The translations under genes and the position numbers were made by a program. Of a stretch of DNA of 64,000 bases, positions 37,590-49,819 are shown piece after piece (within the stretch, counting starts at the first letter, position 1; every line of letters starts with the position of its first letter). The stretch is taken from the NCBI GenBank assembly GCA_037951165.1, contig JBBDHG010000032.1:10444001-10508000 (forward strand). Reading direction: 5' to 3'. Below the pieces are notes generated by a model, which was given only the letters and a program-made list of their open reading frames with translations, had not been told where the DNA came from and ran no database searches. Origin of the DNA: Lophius americanus. Its lineage: Eukaryota; Chordata; Actinopteri; Lophiiformes; Lophiidae.

Positions 37590-37905
37590 GATACTGGCGT
37601 GGGTAGAAGTGGCTGATGACTCCGCTGAGACCGATTCGGCTGATGAAATGATGAAGGTGTTGGTGGCTATGCGAAGACTGGGAGGTGATGGGGAGGTGGA
37701 GGGAAACACACAACAGCAGCATGAAAGAATTTAAGGTAGGGAGAATCCTTTACGCAATCAGTGGAAGATGATAAGTTAACGATGAAGGTACGTCACTGTG
37801 CTGTTCTGTGTGTGGAGAGAGGTGACCGACTGATGAGAACAGCTGATATCCAAACTCACACCCCCGGTAAATGGCAGCAGGATATTAAGACTGAGCATGA
37901 AAGAG
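37590..37905 (+). repeat. Family D copy 4
   Basis: GATACTGGCGTGGGTAGAAG, GGCTGATGACTCCGCTGAGA, GGTGATGGGGAGGTGGAGGG, GAACAGCTGATATCCAAACT, AAGACTGAGCATGAAAGAG. More diverged than copies 1-3. Confidence 0.55.
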
Positions 37906-38839
37906 AGGAGAATGAGACTGCATGGTTAAATAATAAAGAAACAAATATTCTCCCTGCCGGAACCTTCACCTCATTTAAGCTTTCACTGGTTTCGAGGTAT
38001 GTGTGTAAATAAGGCCCATATATCCAACCCAGTTCTTGGTTTTGATATTTTACCTGGTCCGACTGTGAACTAATTTATCCCCAGAGAAGAAGTAGAATGT
38101 CGGGCAGCTATGTGATGTGAGATGACAATTTATAATTGGGGTTCATTCAGAAAGTTAACTATGTAGTTTATTGTTGGTAGTTCTTTTTTTTTAATAGACG
38201 TAATTGTATTTCAACTCAGTGTTTGTAACTGTCCATCATTATGCTGGTGATATGTCGTCTGTAGCCCTATAAAACTCTCAATGCTGTTGATGCTGTGGCT
38301 CTTATAAGGAGAAATATAACAAATTTGAAAACATCAGGATGGGTCATGGACAGCCCATAATCTGCCAAATGTGGGTATAAAGATAAAGGTACTGATTGCT
38401 CTTCTGAATGAACTGGCAGCTATGTGATGAGTTATCCACTCACCACACATCCAACCTACTGCTCATGCACACACCTTTCTACACACTCAAGACTACACTT
38501 TATCATGTTGACTGGCAGACCAGGAGTCCCCTGCCCACCTTGCATGTGTGTTGGGGGTCAACAGCCCAGGTGGAAGGGCGTTGATCCTGCCCATGGGCTG
38601 TTGCCAGTGGGCAGTGATGGGCATCGTCCCACTCCCTCAAGGGTGATGGTCAGGGAACTCCTGGCATCTCTAGTGTAAGCCGGACCCTTGGATGAGTCTC
38701 GGTTAGAGGTTCTTAGGGACACGGTTACTCACTCTAAAACTATTTCCACGATGCCGACCCTCCCTGCCAACTACTGAGGGGTCATAGTTAAAATGACCCA
38801 CCACTTAAAACCACATTCACTCACTATTTTTTCACACTC

Positions 38840-38902
38840 ACACATACACATCTGACACACATACACACACTCACACATACACATCTGACACACACACACG
38901 CA
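38840..38902. repeat. CA-rich short tandem duplication
   Basis: CACACTCACACATACACATC then TGACACACA occurs twice in a row, followed by (CA)n. Confidence 0.85.
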
Positions 38903-41274
38903 CCCTAAGAAAGGTTCTGCCATTGTGATTATAATGCGTATGTCATTGCTAAATATATATCACTGCTGTAATTGTTACTGTTGTTGTTTTGATTGTGGTT
39001 GTTGTCGCCCTTGTCCCCCAACCCCTTTCTGTTCCTCCCGTTTCTACTCCGCACCTCTCAGCCTCCTCCAGATGTTTAAATGTATTTATTTTTTATCACA
39101 TCACAGGGAAACAATAATCAGGAGCAGGTGCAATTCACTGGGTCAATGCTATTGTGTCCCTCTACTGACTTCAGCGCCCTGCTTACAGAATTGGTTAACA
39201 GATTTGCACAAATGAACTCAGCAGCAGCAGTAAGAGTCAGTTTGGAGCAGATTGTGCACCTTTGTGATATTTTTGGAAGGTTCGGGTTTTTTCTTGAGGC
39301 AGCAACAAGTCAACAGTGTGATGCCTTATTTCCTGCTCCTCATCTCCAGGAGCAGGTCAGACTCGGCAGACTATTAACTCATGGTGAATTATACTTAAAG
39401 GATACTTCAGTGGGATGTTCGCTGACGTTTGAGCTTGAGCTCAGCACTCGAGTTGATGGTTCACCCTTAATCATGATGTTACTCACCTGCCCGGAGTGAT
39501 TCATATAGTACCTGGAGCCACACAGGAATCTCTCTCTCACTGTGCTGCTTAAAGCATATTTTCACAAACAGGATTTAAATTCTTCTGACCCTGAACTCCT
39601 TGGAACTATAGTGAAGATGCATTCAGACACAGACACACTTAATAATAGGAACACGTTTTGTTTTTTTTCTCCATCAAGGTTAACACCAGAGAGGCAGCCA
39701 GAGGCCACTGCTGTAGAGGGCTTGGTGTTAAACCAATAATTCAGCTGTCAACCCAGTGTTCTTCTCATTTAAGGAGCTGCCAGCCAGTGGTCGTCTCAGA
39801 GCTTTTTGCATAACACCTCTGTCTCCTGTCTCCCTCTTCTGCACCCACTCTGTCTGTTACATTGACATTATTCTGCAGTTCGCTCATCCAACCCTCTCTT
39901 CTTAGCCTCCACCACACGATCTCTTACTCTTGGAACATGCTCCAACAGGAGCTAAAGCTTTTTGAAATATTTGTATCAAATCTGAAGAGACTATCTGCAG
40001 GGATCTGCTCTTTACATAATATTAAATGTCCGACTACCACTGAGTGTCACTTTGCTTTTATCACTTTTATGATTTATGTCTTATTTTCCCTCAGTATTGA
40101 ATCTCCAGTCTGTCCGAAACTCGGTTATGAGGCTGCTTTTGTCTTGAGACTTGAGATGAGATTAGCTGTCTAAATAAATGTTTCCAACTTTCTCACCTTT
40201 CCAAATTGTATTATTTAGTTGTCAGCCATCTTGTCAGACATCCCGCTCTGCTCACAATCCCTCACTCCATTTGCCATTTTACTATATTTTCTTATCCGCT
40301 CACATCTCTTCTCCCTACTACTTTGACATTCTCTTACCACAAATCATCTCCCTGCAATTTAGGCACAGTTTTCACTGTGCCTAAATTTGAAACGTTAGCG
40401 CTGCATAGGTGACAGGAGAATAATATCTGTGAAAAAGCGAGGCTGATATAGTTGCTGCAGATAGAATATTCACCTCCGTCCATAGTAGTGGGCTTTGTGA
40501 GGATGCATCAACACCACACACACACAAAAAAACAGGAAGTCTGTCTAGCCACTTTTGCAATTATTGAACTGTTTCATATAATACTTGAAAATCTATCCAA
40601 CGCCGCTCGGGCATGGCAGCAGCACAAACCTGCCACTGTGGAAAGAGCATTATGGGGCATAACTTAAATTGATAGGAGTCTTTTGAATGGGCCTGGGGAA
40701 TACTGCATAATCAAAACAATGCAAGAAGTTACACTGCATTTAAAGGAGCAGTGAATGCGATTTTAGGAACAACAAAAAATGGCCATCATAAAATCTAGAG
40801 GATGTTGAAAGCTGACTCAATACCAATAACTCAATGTTTGCCAGTGCTGAGATAAGAGCCCTTTGTAGACTGGAGTCTTTGTTTGGAATCGTCTCACCAT
40901 CAAATTGACTGAAAGAAATATCCCGCAAACTCCAGCAGCGGTGCAGAACCAGTGGGATATCTCAAAGCAGTCCATTCTCACTCCAGTAGGCATACCACTT
41001 AAAACACCAGGCTTGGCTCATTATAACTGTTAGTTTTCATTCAAATTAAGTTAATTGAACTCCTAAAAAGGTAATTAGAGGAGCTTATGCCTTGGTTATT
41101 TGAACAGAAAAGTAACAAAAGTTACTGTTTAGTAGAAAATATAGGTCAAATGTCATAAGAGGCTATGCAAACCTTTGAGGAGCCGAAGCGAAAGAATAAA
41201 AACCTACTTGATGGTTTTTTCTAGTTATGACTACTGAACTATGACTGTAACTATCTATCCTGTAATATATCGTC

Positions 41275-41470
41275 TCCTTTCCTGTCCTGTCCTGTCCTAA
41301 CCTATCATAGACTATCATAGACTGTCCTGTCTTCTGCCGTCGTATCCCATCGTGCCCTGTCCCCTCCTGTCCTGTCCTGCTCTTTCTTCTGCCAACCTAT
41401 CGTTTCCTGCCCTGTCCTGTCCTGTCCTGTCTTGTCCTATCATATCCTATCCAATACTACCCTACCCTAC
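41275..41470. repeat. (CCTGT)n pentanucleotide array
   Basis: Degenerate TGTCC/CCTAT pentamers, best preserved at 41275-41297 and 41410-41435. Confidence 0.9.
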
Positions 41471-42289
41471 TTGCCAGTCACATTTTGAATTAGAAAAGTC
41501 ATCTCATATCATGAAAATATTTGTAAAGTTTTTTTTCCCTCAGATATTCCAGCTAATATGGAGCTGGATGTAACCAGTAACAAGCGATCCTTAGATTGAG
41601 GATATATTCTTAAAGTCATCACAATCGAGAGACCAAAAACACCAGTTGCAAGTTAAGCTGTATTCAATTGCATCTTGCCTTTTTTACATTTGTGTTGAGT
41701 TTAAGGCTCCGTCAGTGGCTAGATTATTACACTAGCTAAGAATTCTAGTCAAATAAAACTTAATTCAACCCATAGGCAGATATTTATGTTTATACATCTT
41801 TACCCTTGGACACCAAAGGACCAAAAAAAATTGGCAATTTTTAAAAAATGCCCTCATCCTGAATGTTGGATCTCCTCAGGATAAGAGAGGGACAACAAAT
41901 GAAAGAGCAATGTTTGTCCGTGCTTCTCCTGGCTTTTAACGATGTCAGCAGTCCTGATTTCTATCTAATGTGCAACCTCATAAGATCAGTGAGTCACTTT
42001 GTCCCTCACTCTCTCTCTCTGTCTCCATGTGTGTGATCGTATATTTCAAACCTTTATCCGGTTATCTGGCAAAATACGAATCATGGTTTCCTCTCCACAG
42101 CCTTTTTCCTCAGCTTCTCACTCTCCATTTTTTATCCAAATCACTATTGTGTCTCTTTTTTTCTGCTTCAGTCAACTAATAACATGTGATCATTCCACCA
42201 TCGAAGTCGCTCCTATGGAGTTGCCATGGCAACAGCTAGTCTTTGCAGTAAAGGCCACTGCGGAGGGAAGAAGGAGTCACAGACAGCGC

Positions 42290-42332
42290 TCACACACACA
42301 CAAATAAACACACACACACACACACACACAGA
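42290..42332. repeat. (CA)n microsatellite
   Basis: CACACA runs interrupted by AAATAAACA. Confidence 0.95.
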
Positions 42333-44269
42333 CACTCACACTGAGCCACACAACAGTCGCTCTGCACCATACAGGCCACCCTTGCTCATTTGCTTTAACA
42401 GCCAGTGGGAGTGTTAAAGTCATTATAGATCTCCACAGTCAAATTCGATGATCTTAAAGTAAGGTGATAACTCATTACACACAGATAGTGTTAATACATC
42501 TCACACAACACACCAGCCGCTTCACAGACATGCTCGCAGCCACGGGGAGGGACACGCATGCCTCCATGCAGGCATACTAGCTGATAACACACTGCTACAC
42601 AAGCAAACACCCACACAGAACACTGTTCCTGTGTGCACATGCACACACAGGACAGCTGTTTCAGGACCTGAATACAAACACAATTACACTTATTCTATAA
42701 TTACATTTCACTTTCCACGCACACGTCACTCCCCTTGTGCCCGGAGCAGACACGGATGTTTGAAACAGCACATACTGCGTATGTTTTACCAGACAATGAT
42801 GCGTTTAGTCTGATGCTTACCTACGTTTGACAACAGCGTCACAGTCTCTGTATTGTACAACCCTATAATGCCAGGACTTAAATGACGCACCGTAGGTCTA
42901 TAAGCTTTGTCTTTGAGTCATTAAAGCTGAGATAGTAGTATGTTCACCCTGAAATGAAGGTTTGGAGGAAATACATTACTTGCTACCTCTGTGACGTGTC
43001 CCTGGTGTTTGGTGGGAACATAAAGGCTGTGACACACACAATCGTACCTGTTTTTAGCTCAACCTCTCTCTCATTACGTGGGTATGTCTTCTTTCTTTTT
43101 GACATACCAACATAATGAGATGTGGCTTATTTCAGTTGCCATTTGTGTGCACGGGCAAATCTGAGGGTCTTTGTGTTTTCTGGGGGAAAATGCATTTCCT
43201 ACGGTGAGGCAGCAACAGATATGGTAAAGATCTGGACTGATGGTGTACATCTGCAGGAGACCTGTGGCCCGACCCATGTTTTTGTCAGGCAGCTCAGGGT
43301 TGTCTTTCATCCTGGCTGTCACCCACGGGATACAGAGATAAATAGAAAACAAAGGTAGATACTTTATTGAAACTACTGTGTTTTAAAACAACAAAAGTGT
43401 TTTTTCACAAATTGCATGCAGCACTGATCAACCACGACTTGGAGATATACAATTATTTCAACCCCATATCTCTAAATCTGTTATAGGTTTGTTTTTACAT
43501 GCGTGGAGACGTGTGAATATATCGGATGAGAATAAAGTCAGAAAGCTCAGTAGTCAGTCAGAAATCGCTGTTATTTGTAGTGCAGCATGTAAACACCTCG
43601 CTCTTCACTTCTGGTTTGTACGATTAGTCCTAACACACGGCATGGTCTAATATCTGATGTCAGGGAAAGAGAAGGCAGCGGGCATCAGGTGCAAGCATGG
43701 TGTTACTACTGTCAAATCAAATCAGTGTATGTTGTCTCCATCTATGGGCAGTGTAACCTCAGTGAGATAAATGTGAGGTAAGTGAAGCTAATGAACGTGT
43801 GCATTTGATGTAAGGTCCAATCGGTGAGGCCGCTTTTGTGTAACTTTGATCGGTCCATTAGTGCAGAATGATGGATGATGGGCTCCTGGAGGCCGGGGTC
43901 ATAATAGAAGGGAGAGAGAATTACTGAATGTGTTCTGCTCTGTCCTCCCGTTATGTTACATGGAGCTCAGTCACATCCAGAAAATTCCTTTGAGGAAAGT
44001 CTCTTTTCACAATGTTTTGGATTTGGTCGTTTTATTTATGGAGTAAGCATTTGTTATTTAGTTAGTCTATTTTTGCCGCTCTTCGATTGTTCACAAGTTA
44101 ATGTTTGAAACCTCAAGATCGTATTTGAAATTATAGGATAATTGACAATTGTTATGTTCAAGAAAGTAATTGTAATTATATCCCGTGAAAACGTCCGCAG
44201 CTTTTTTTCTTTTTTAAACTCTAAAATAAAATAAAAGCAAAACCATTAAAATCATTTTTTATTTAATAA

Positions 44270-44765
44270 GTTATTCATGGAATATTTTTCAAATGTTATA
44301 CCTTGTAGACCTTAGTGGGAGGAAGAACTGGGTCGATATTGAGAACGTTTGATTGCATATTTTCGACACTAGGGGGAGCTTTAACTCCAAAAGTTTTCTG
44401 GCCATAATTTCTCAGTGGTTGGTGTGATTTAATCTGAAATTTGCTACATATGAATGAACTCAATGAGATCCATCTTGAATATATTATATTTTACTCTAAT
44501 GGCTCATCATTATTTTATAAAAAAATATGTATTTCTGACATAACTTCCTAACCGTTGGTCCAATTTAGCTAAACTGAGGTGCCTGTGAGTCGACTCGACG
44601 AACTCTATCTCATTTTGTCATGTTTTACTCTAATAGTTCTTTTTTTTACTAACTAGGGGGAGCCTTTTAAAGAAAAAAACAATGTTTTTTATGGACCCAA
44701 TTTTACGTTTTATTTGCAAAGTTCAATCAGGGGAATTGCTTGTACATTGCAGGGGATTTGTTAAA
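44270..44765 (+). repeat. Family ABC, longest copy: C, B, B, B start, A
   Basis: The most complete arrangement. Module C begins at TTATTCATGGAATATTTTTC and runs through GTGGGAGGAAGAACTGGGTC. Three starts of module B follow: CACTAGGGGGAGCTTTAACT at about 44368, ACATAACTTCCTAACCGTTG at about 44538, and AACTAGGGGGAGCCTTTTAA at about 44651. Module A begins GGGGAATTGCTTGTACATTG and is cut at about 44765. It shows that B can be tandemly reiterated. Confidence 0.65.
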
Positions 44766-46849
44766 ACCTGCATGACGTCATTTGTGACACAGAAGAGCAG
44801 CTTAGAAATGTGAAGGAAGGCGATTATTTCGACAGCCTTGAAAAGACAAGAATCATTAGAAGTTTGCTGAATTCCGAACAAGCGTTAAATATTATTACAA
44901 AACATGAACTGGCTGCTTTGATCGCTGGTATTTCTCTTATTCCACGTTTTTAGCTTGCCTTTAAACTGTCTGTCTGTGCAGGCTTTACCCAGAAAGGAAG
45001 TTGTTTCTGTGTGTGTGTGTGTTTATGTTTTTGTGTGTAGCATCTGTTATCAAAGTGACTTTTATGAAAGAAAAATCAATTATCTGGAAAAGAGCTTGTT
45101 TTAACCGTCATAAACGGTGAGTTTTCTGTGATACTGTCATTGAATGAGAACAAATTAGTAAGGACAGTCTAAAAGTCACTTTTACACATGTTTATAGAAA
45201 TGGAGCAGGGCCCAGTGCACTGCTAAGAAAGTACATGTGCATGATTGAGGCTCGGCGAGGGATTTCCACACCTCTTCTTCATGCCATTGAAGAAATAACC
45301 AGGACAAGCAACTAGGCCAGAGCTGCTACTGAACCAACACGATTACAGATATGTTTGATTTAATTTGTTTTCAGGCAATATTACATTTCATCCACTCTAA
45401 TTCTTATTTAATCTTCACGCCAATCTGTGGTCGTGTGAGCCAAACAATCAGGCCAGCAGCTGTTGGACGTGATCTCTTATGAGAGGGATTTTTGGTAGAT
45501 TTGGTGCTGAATTGGTTTGTTTTATTATTATTTCATTGTTTGTCTCTTCTCTTCTCATCTCATTTCTTTCTTCTTTTATGTTTTTATCCCATCAATCACA
45601 TACATGACTGGAATTCTTAACATTTTGTTAGCCATCCTCAGTTTCCCGGTCAGACCACCTCAGCGAAAGTGACAAGCAATTGCCCATAACCGAGGCGGAT
45701 GGGGTTATAGGGTAATATGCTGAATGAGTTTTGTTGATTTACATTGAAATTTCTCAGTTTTTTCTGCCTATTGTGGATGAAATTAATTATGTAAACTGTC
45801 TGCAGAACTCATTTGCATTTCCTGATTGATTTTGGTTGGTTTTGTGTGTACTGATTGAGGGAGGAATGAAGATGAGATACAACACAGCGACTTTCGTCTG
45901 TGTGCCTGTGTTGTCATTGAAACTGCAGCAAGCTGTTGCTGCCAGCATGTTCTGCACATAATTGCAGACATCTGTCTCTCAATACACATGTATGTGTTGA
46001 CTTGATATGTGTGCAGTCACATTTGGGATTTATGAATGTGCAAGTACCCTGCTGGTGTCAATCATTCTGGGGGTTATATTTTATCAATGTTTTTGGCTGA
46101 GGCGGGGGTCCACGTATAAACATGAGCTCCTGCACATTCTCAGATTGCCGGTTAAATACCCAACAAAACGCTGACAAAGCCTTTACATGGCTGTTTGTGC
46201 CATATAAAGCCCTCCTCTAAAAACCAAAATGGACAACCCAGTTCAACAGTCATCTGAAGACTAACAGAGGGGCACCATCAACCTCTGAGCTGTATCCTCT
46301 CTGAAGCCATCAATCGCAGGACTAAAGCTAGGCTGCATAATGACATTGTGGCAGCAAAACATATTAATGTTACCCATAATGAGTTTGAAAGCCCAATATG
46401 GTTGTCAAGGATCTGGGAGGATTTTTAACTAGCGAACACTGCCCTCAAATGGAGGAGAGGAGTTATATCAACTGCAGTAAAAGCTGCAGATTGAGTGGTC
46501 AGGAACTGCGCAATTGACTTATGCAAATATGTGTCATTTTGTATGATTGGGATGAAGCACTGTCCAGCCTGTAATCACAAAATGGCAATCAGAAACCTCT
46601 TATCACACACAGTAACTTGCTCATTCTGGATCTGGACAGCTTTATCTTGCTCCTTTGAATGTTGTTTGGTTTGTCTTGTCATCCATGTATATATGACTGT
46701 GATTTTAAGCATGCTGACTTCTATCTTTGATCTCCTTCAATTACCAGTACCAGGATGCTACAAATAAAGAAACGATGCAAAGGCCACAAAAAGGATGGTT
46801 AAAACCCTACAATGTCCTGCTCAGCCGTTTGGTTGAGCTAATTTTGAGT

Positions 46850-47110
46850 CATTATTTCTTATTGAAAAATGTGACTGAACCTGTTTATAATCCTACTAAG
46901 TGGCAGCCTGCATAAGCTCAAGAGTAAGGGGCCATGGATGGAGCCCTGGGGGACACCGCAGGTCAAAGGGTCACCGAGGAAGAGGCATAGACCAAGGCTA
47001 AATCGTATTCAATAAGTAGGATTTATAGCATGTTAAAGCATTTGTCTAATAATGATCAAATAGTTTTCTGAAAATACGCTTTAACAAAAGGTTGATCTAA
47101 TCTTCTTTGA
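46850..47110 (+). repeat. Dispersed repeat E, copy 2
   Basis: It contains TTATTTCTTATTGAAAAATG, CCTGTTTATAATCCTACTAA, GTGGCAGC and GATGGAGCCCTGGGGGACAC, then ATACGCTTTAACAAAAGGTT, collinear with 27255-27500. Confidence 0.55.
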
Positions 47111-47299
47111 TCAAAATTGATAATTCCCCCATGAATTTTTTTTTCTGTTTAAAAACTTACTGGAAGTGTATTGTAACCGTATGGTTAATTGAAAGTGTCT
47201 TAGATATTAGCTTTAAAAAAACTAAAAACATAACCTGACGGATATGCTGGTGAACATGTCTCCATGCTCACATGCCCATGTCTTCTGCCATTGTCCTAG

Positions 47300-47540
47300 A
47301 ATCTTGGAGCTCCAGCAGAACGGGGACATGGATATCCTGAAACTCAAGTGGTGGCCCAGGGACAGCCCATGTGACCTTTATAGCTCGGTCCAGACACGAC
47401 AGAATGGTAACGCCCTGGACATCCACAGCTTCGCTGGCGTTTTCTGCGTCCTGGCGGCTGGCGTGGTGCTCTCCTGCCTCATCGCCATGGTGGAAAGCTG
47501 GTGGACACGGAAGAAGGGATCCAGGGTCCCCTCCAAAGAG
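47300..47540 (+). CDS. grid2: grid2 internal exon: end of S2, M4 membrane segment, start of C-tail
   Basis: The exon completes the split Arg codon and adds 80 residues, ending in phase 0. It opens ILELQQNGDMDILKLKWW, the classic last helix of the S2 lobe with the KWW signature, followed by PCDLYSS, whose cysteine (47370-47372) pairs with that of the preceding exon. The hydrophobic run FAGVFCVLAAGVVLSCLIAM (about 47430-47489) is transmembrane segment M4. It is followed by ESWW and a basic stop-transfer stretch RKKGSRVPSKE at the cytoplasmic face. The acceptor is at 47298-47299 and the donor GT at 47541-47542. Exon size, phase and the point at which it stops (PSKE) fit the family's exon structure as I know it. 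No frameshift or internal stop is seen. The intron before it is 19,152 nt long. Confidence 0.95.
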
Positions 47541-49418
47541 GTAGGGTCATGGGAGGGTGACTGAAAGGAAGAACCACGCAACAGAACGATGCAGGGCGCA
47601 ATGTCGATGGCTTTAAGGTCAGGTCAGGGGAGAATGGTTCAAACTAGCTAGAAACCAAGACTAGGATCCCGGAAATCAGGTTCGTGAGAGGGAGAAGGAT
47701 GTGAGTCAGAGGTTGGTGAAACTGACAGGATGTTTGAAGACGTCCATGTTTACAAAATCGCTTTCCTGGAATTAAAATTGCATACAACATGAGCGGTAAG
47801 ATCTCGATACACCTACACCTGCATTCATTTGGCGTTTGCACATTCTGTCAAAGGAATCCTGGAGCTGCTATATAAGGAAACACAACAGGAATTGATGTTT
47901 TTGTATTCTCTGCCGTGGAGAAGTTCCTGGAAGATGTAGCAAGGGGAAGAAAAGTTGAACGGCGTCCTGAAATGAGGAACGTTATTCTTTCTAATGGTTT
48001 GCGTTACCATTAAAATCACAATCAATGATCCAAATGAATAACCAAAAGAAATATAAATTCTTGCTCATAGTCCTCAGTCGCGTGTCTTCAGCACTAAAAC
48101 GACATAATGTAAATATTTACTCTTTCGAATCTATTCATTTTATTGATTTATGAATTCTGTTTGATCACATTTTAAAAAATGAGTCAACACCAGAAGTTTC
48201 AACAGGGTAATCGACCACTCATTGTTTAAATTTGGTGTTTAGGGGTAAAGAGAAGTTAACAGCAGAAACTCTGCGGGGCTTCTGAATGCAGCAGTAAAAG
48301 TCTGAAGAACAGAACGCTATATCACACTTTTAAACAAGGTTATTTATTGTAAATTAGCGGCGGCACCCTGTGAAATATCCAATCAGCCTGTGTGTGCTTC
48401 ATCGCCTCAGCGGGGATATCGTTTGACACTATCGGAGTCTCTCTGGCAGCAGATTCCCAGCAGTCTGCTGTGCTGCTCTGTCTCCTCCATCTAAACATGG
48501 AAGGTATTATCTTCAAGAAAAACCCCAAAAGGCAGATTTTTTGTTGCTTTTGTGTGAACAAATCATAATTAAACACTCGCAGGCCCTTTTTCACCAGATT
48601 TTTTCAGCCAGCCGTTCTTCCCACCTCTCTAATTCAGCTGTTTTGTCCACAAGGCAACCAGTTCAATTTCCAAAGCAAGCCCACCTCGCCGCCTCTCACG
48701 CATAATGATGTGCTAACCAAGAACGCAGAGGGTGTAGGGGGCTCAAATAAGTTAGATTTAATCAGAACTGTGAAATTACATCCAGGTTTTCTGAATTCTG
48801 TATGCAGAACATGCCACTGATGAAATGAAAGAAATGCATTTATGCCTGTAAAACAATATTTTCACCTTTGGTTATGACTTAATTGTTTATGTAAGAAATG
48901 GTAAGAAATTAGAATGAGGCATGGAGCAGCACAGAAAGTGTTTTTGCTGCCATCAGGTAAATAACATAATTTGCTTCCTCCCCTCTGAGGCAGCTGTGAG
49001 GAATGTATAAAATTGACTTAGAACAGTCTCCAAACCTACCGTTTCAATTCCAGTTCTTAGGAATAAGAGACCAATTTATAAAACAATGCATTAAATTGTC
49101 TAGGATGATGTATTACAGACATTATTTCTTGGTCACCGATATTTGCTTTATAATGAGGCTAAAACATAGACTCATTGATTTCCCCGTGGTCTGAAACAAG
49201 GGCCATAATTTAAATCTTTGGTGTTAAGTTAGTTTAAAGTTCATTTCATAGACTTATTAAAAAATGATGTCAAAAAGAAAGAAAAAAAAACATTTAAAAA
49301 TAAAAATGATGCCAATAGATGAAATAATCCAGTGTCACATCGGGTTATCTGTGATGATAAAAGATGGATAACACTAATCAGCTGGAAAGCAATTTGGAGG
49401 AAGGTTTCAGTGGGGACA

Positions 49419-49467
49419 CTCCTCACGTAATCGTTTGGACCCTTGGGCCAAATGATTACGTGAAGAG
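49419..49467. repeat. 20-nt imperfect hairpin
   Basis: Arms 49419-49438 and 49448-49467 pair at 18 of 20 positions (TCACGTAATC core) with a 9-nt loop, ACCCTTGGG. Confidence 0.7.
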
Positions 49468-49819
49468 TTACCGGTCAAACATTGATTTTATAAATAATTA
49501 ATAATTACTACATCTCAATTACTACCTTTAAGCTTAGGAATGTCCTGAAGGATAAAGACTTGACCTGATTGGTGATGCCGTCCTTTGACATGACATACAG
49601 GTCTACATCTATGCACACTACAAATGGCTGTTTTTGCTGAAGAACAATAAACTCCACCGGCTATTCCATGGAACCGCTCGGCACCGGCACCTTAGTCCAC
49701 ACATTTATCACCTGTGATTCGGGCTGTTTGTTCACTTAGGTTTTTTCCAACATTTTGGAACAGACAGAGATTTGGTGTGAAGACAACATTGCAGCCACAT
49801 ATCCCTTGAGATCTCTTCT

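Larger units (their letters stand above)
28148..47299 (+). other. grid2 intron, 19,152 nt
   Basis: Bounded by GT at 28148-28149 and AG at 47298-47299, joining phase 2 to phase 2. Repeats inside are listed separately. Stretches in which I see nothing I recognise: 28150-28740, 28945-29720, 29910-32990, 33420-33620, 34215-35640, 36185-37040, 37105-37585, 37910-38840, 38905-41270, 41475-42285, 42335-44265, 44770-46840 and 47115-47297. Confidence 0.9.

Noticed and set aside
41970..42307. Overlapping + frames of 69 and 102 codons
   Set aside because: Low-complexity Ser/Leu/Phe composition leading into a CA microsatellite; no family features.
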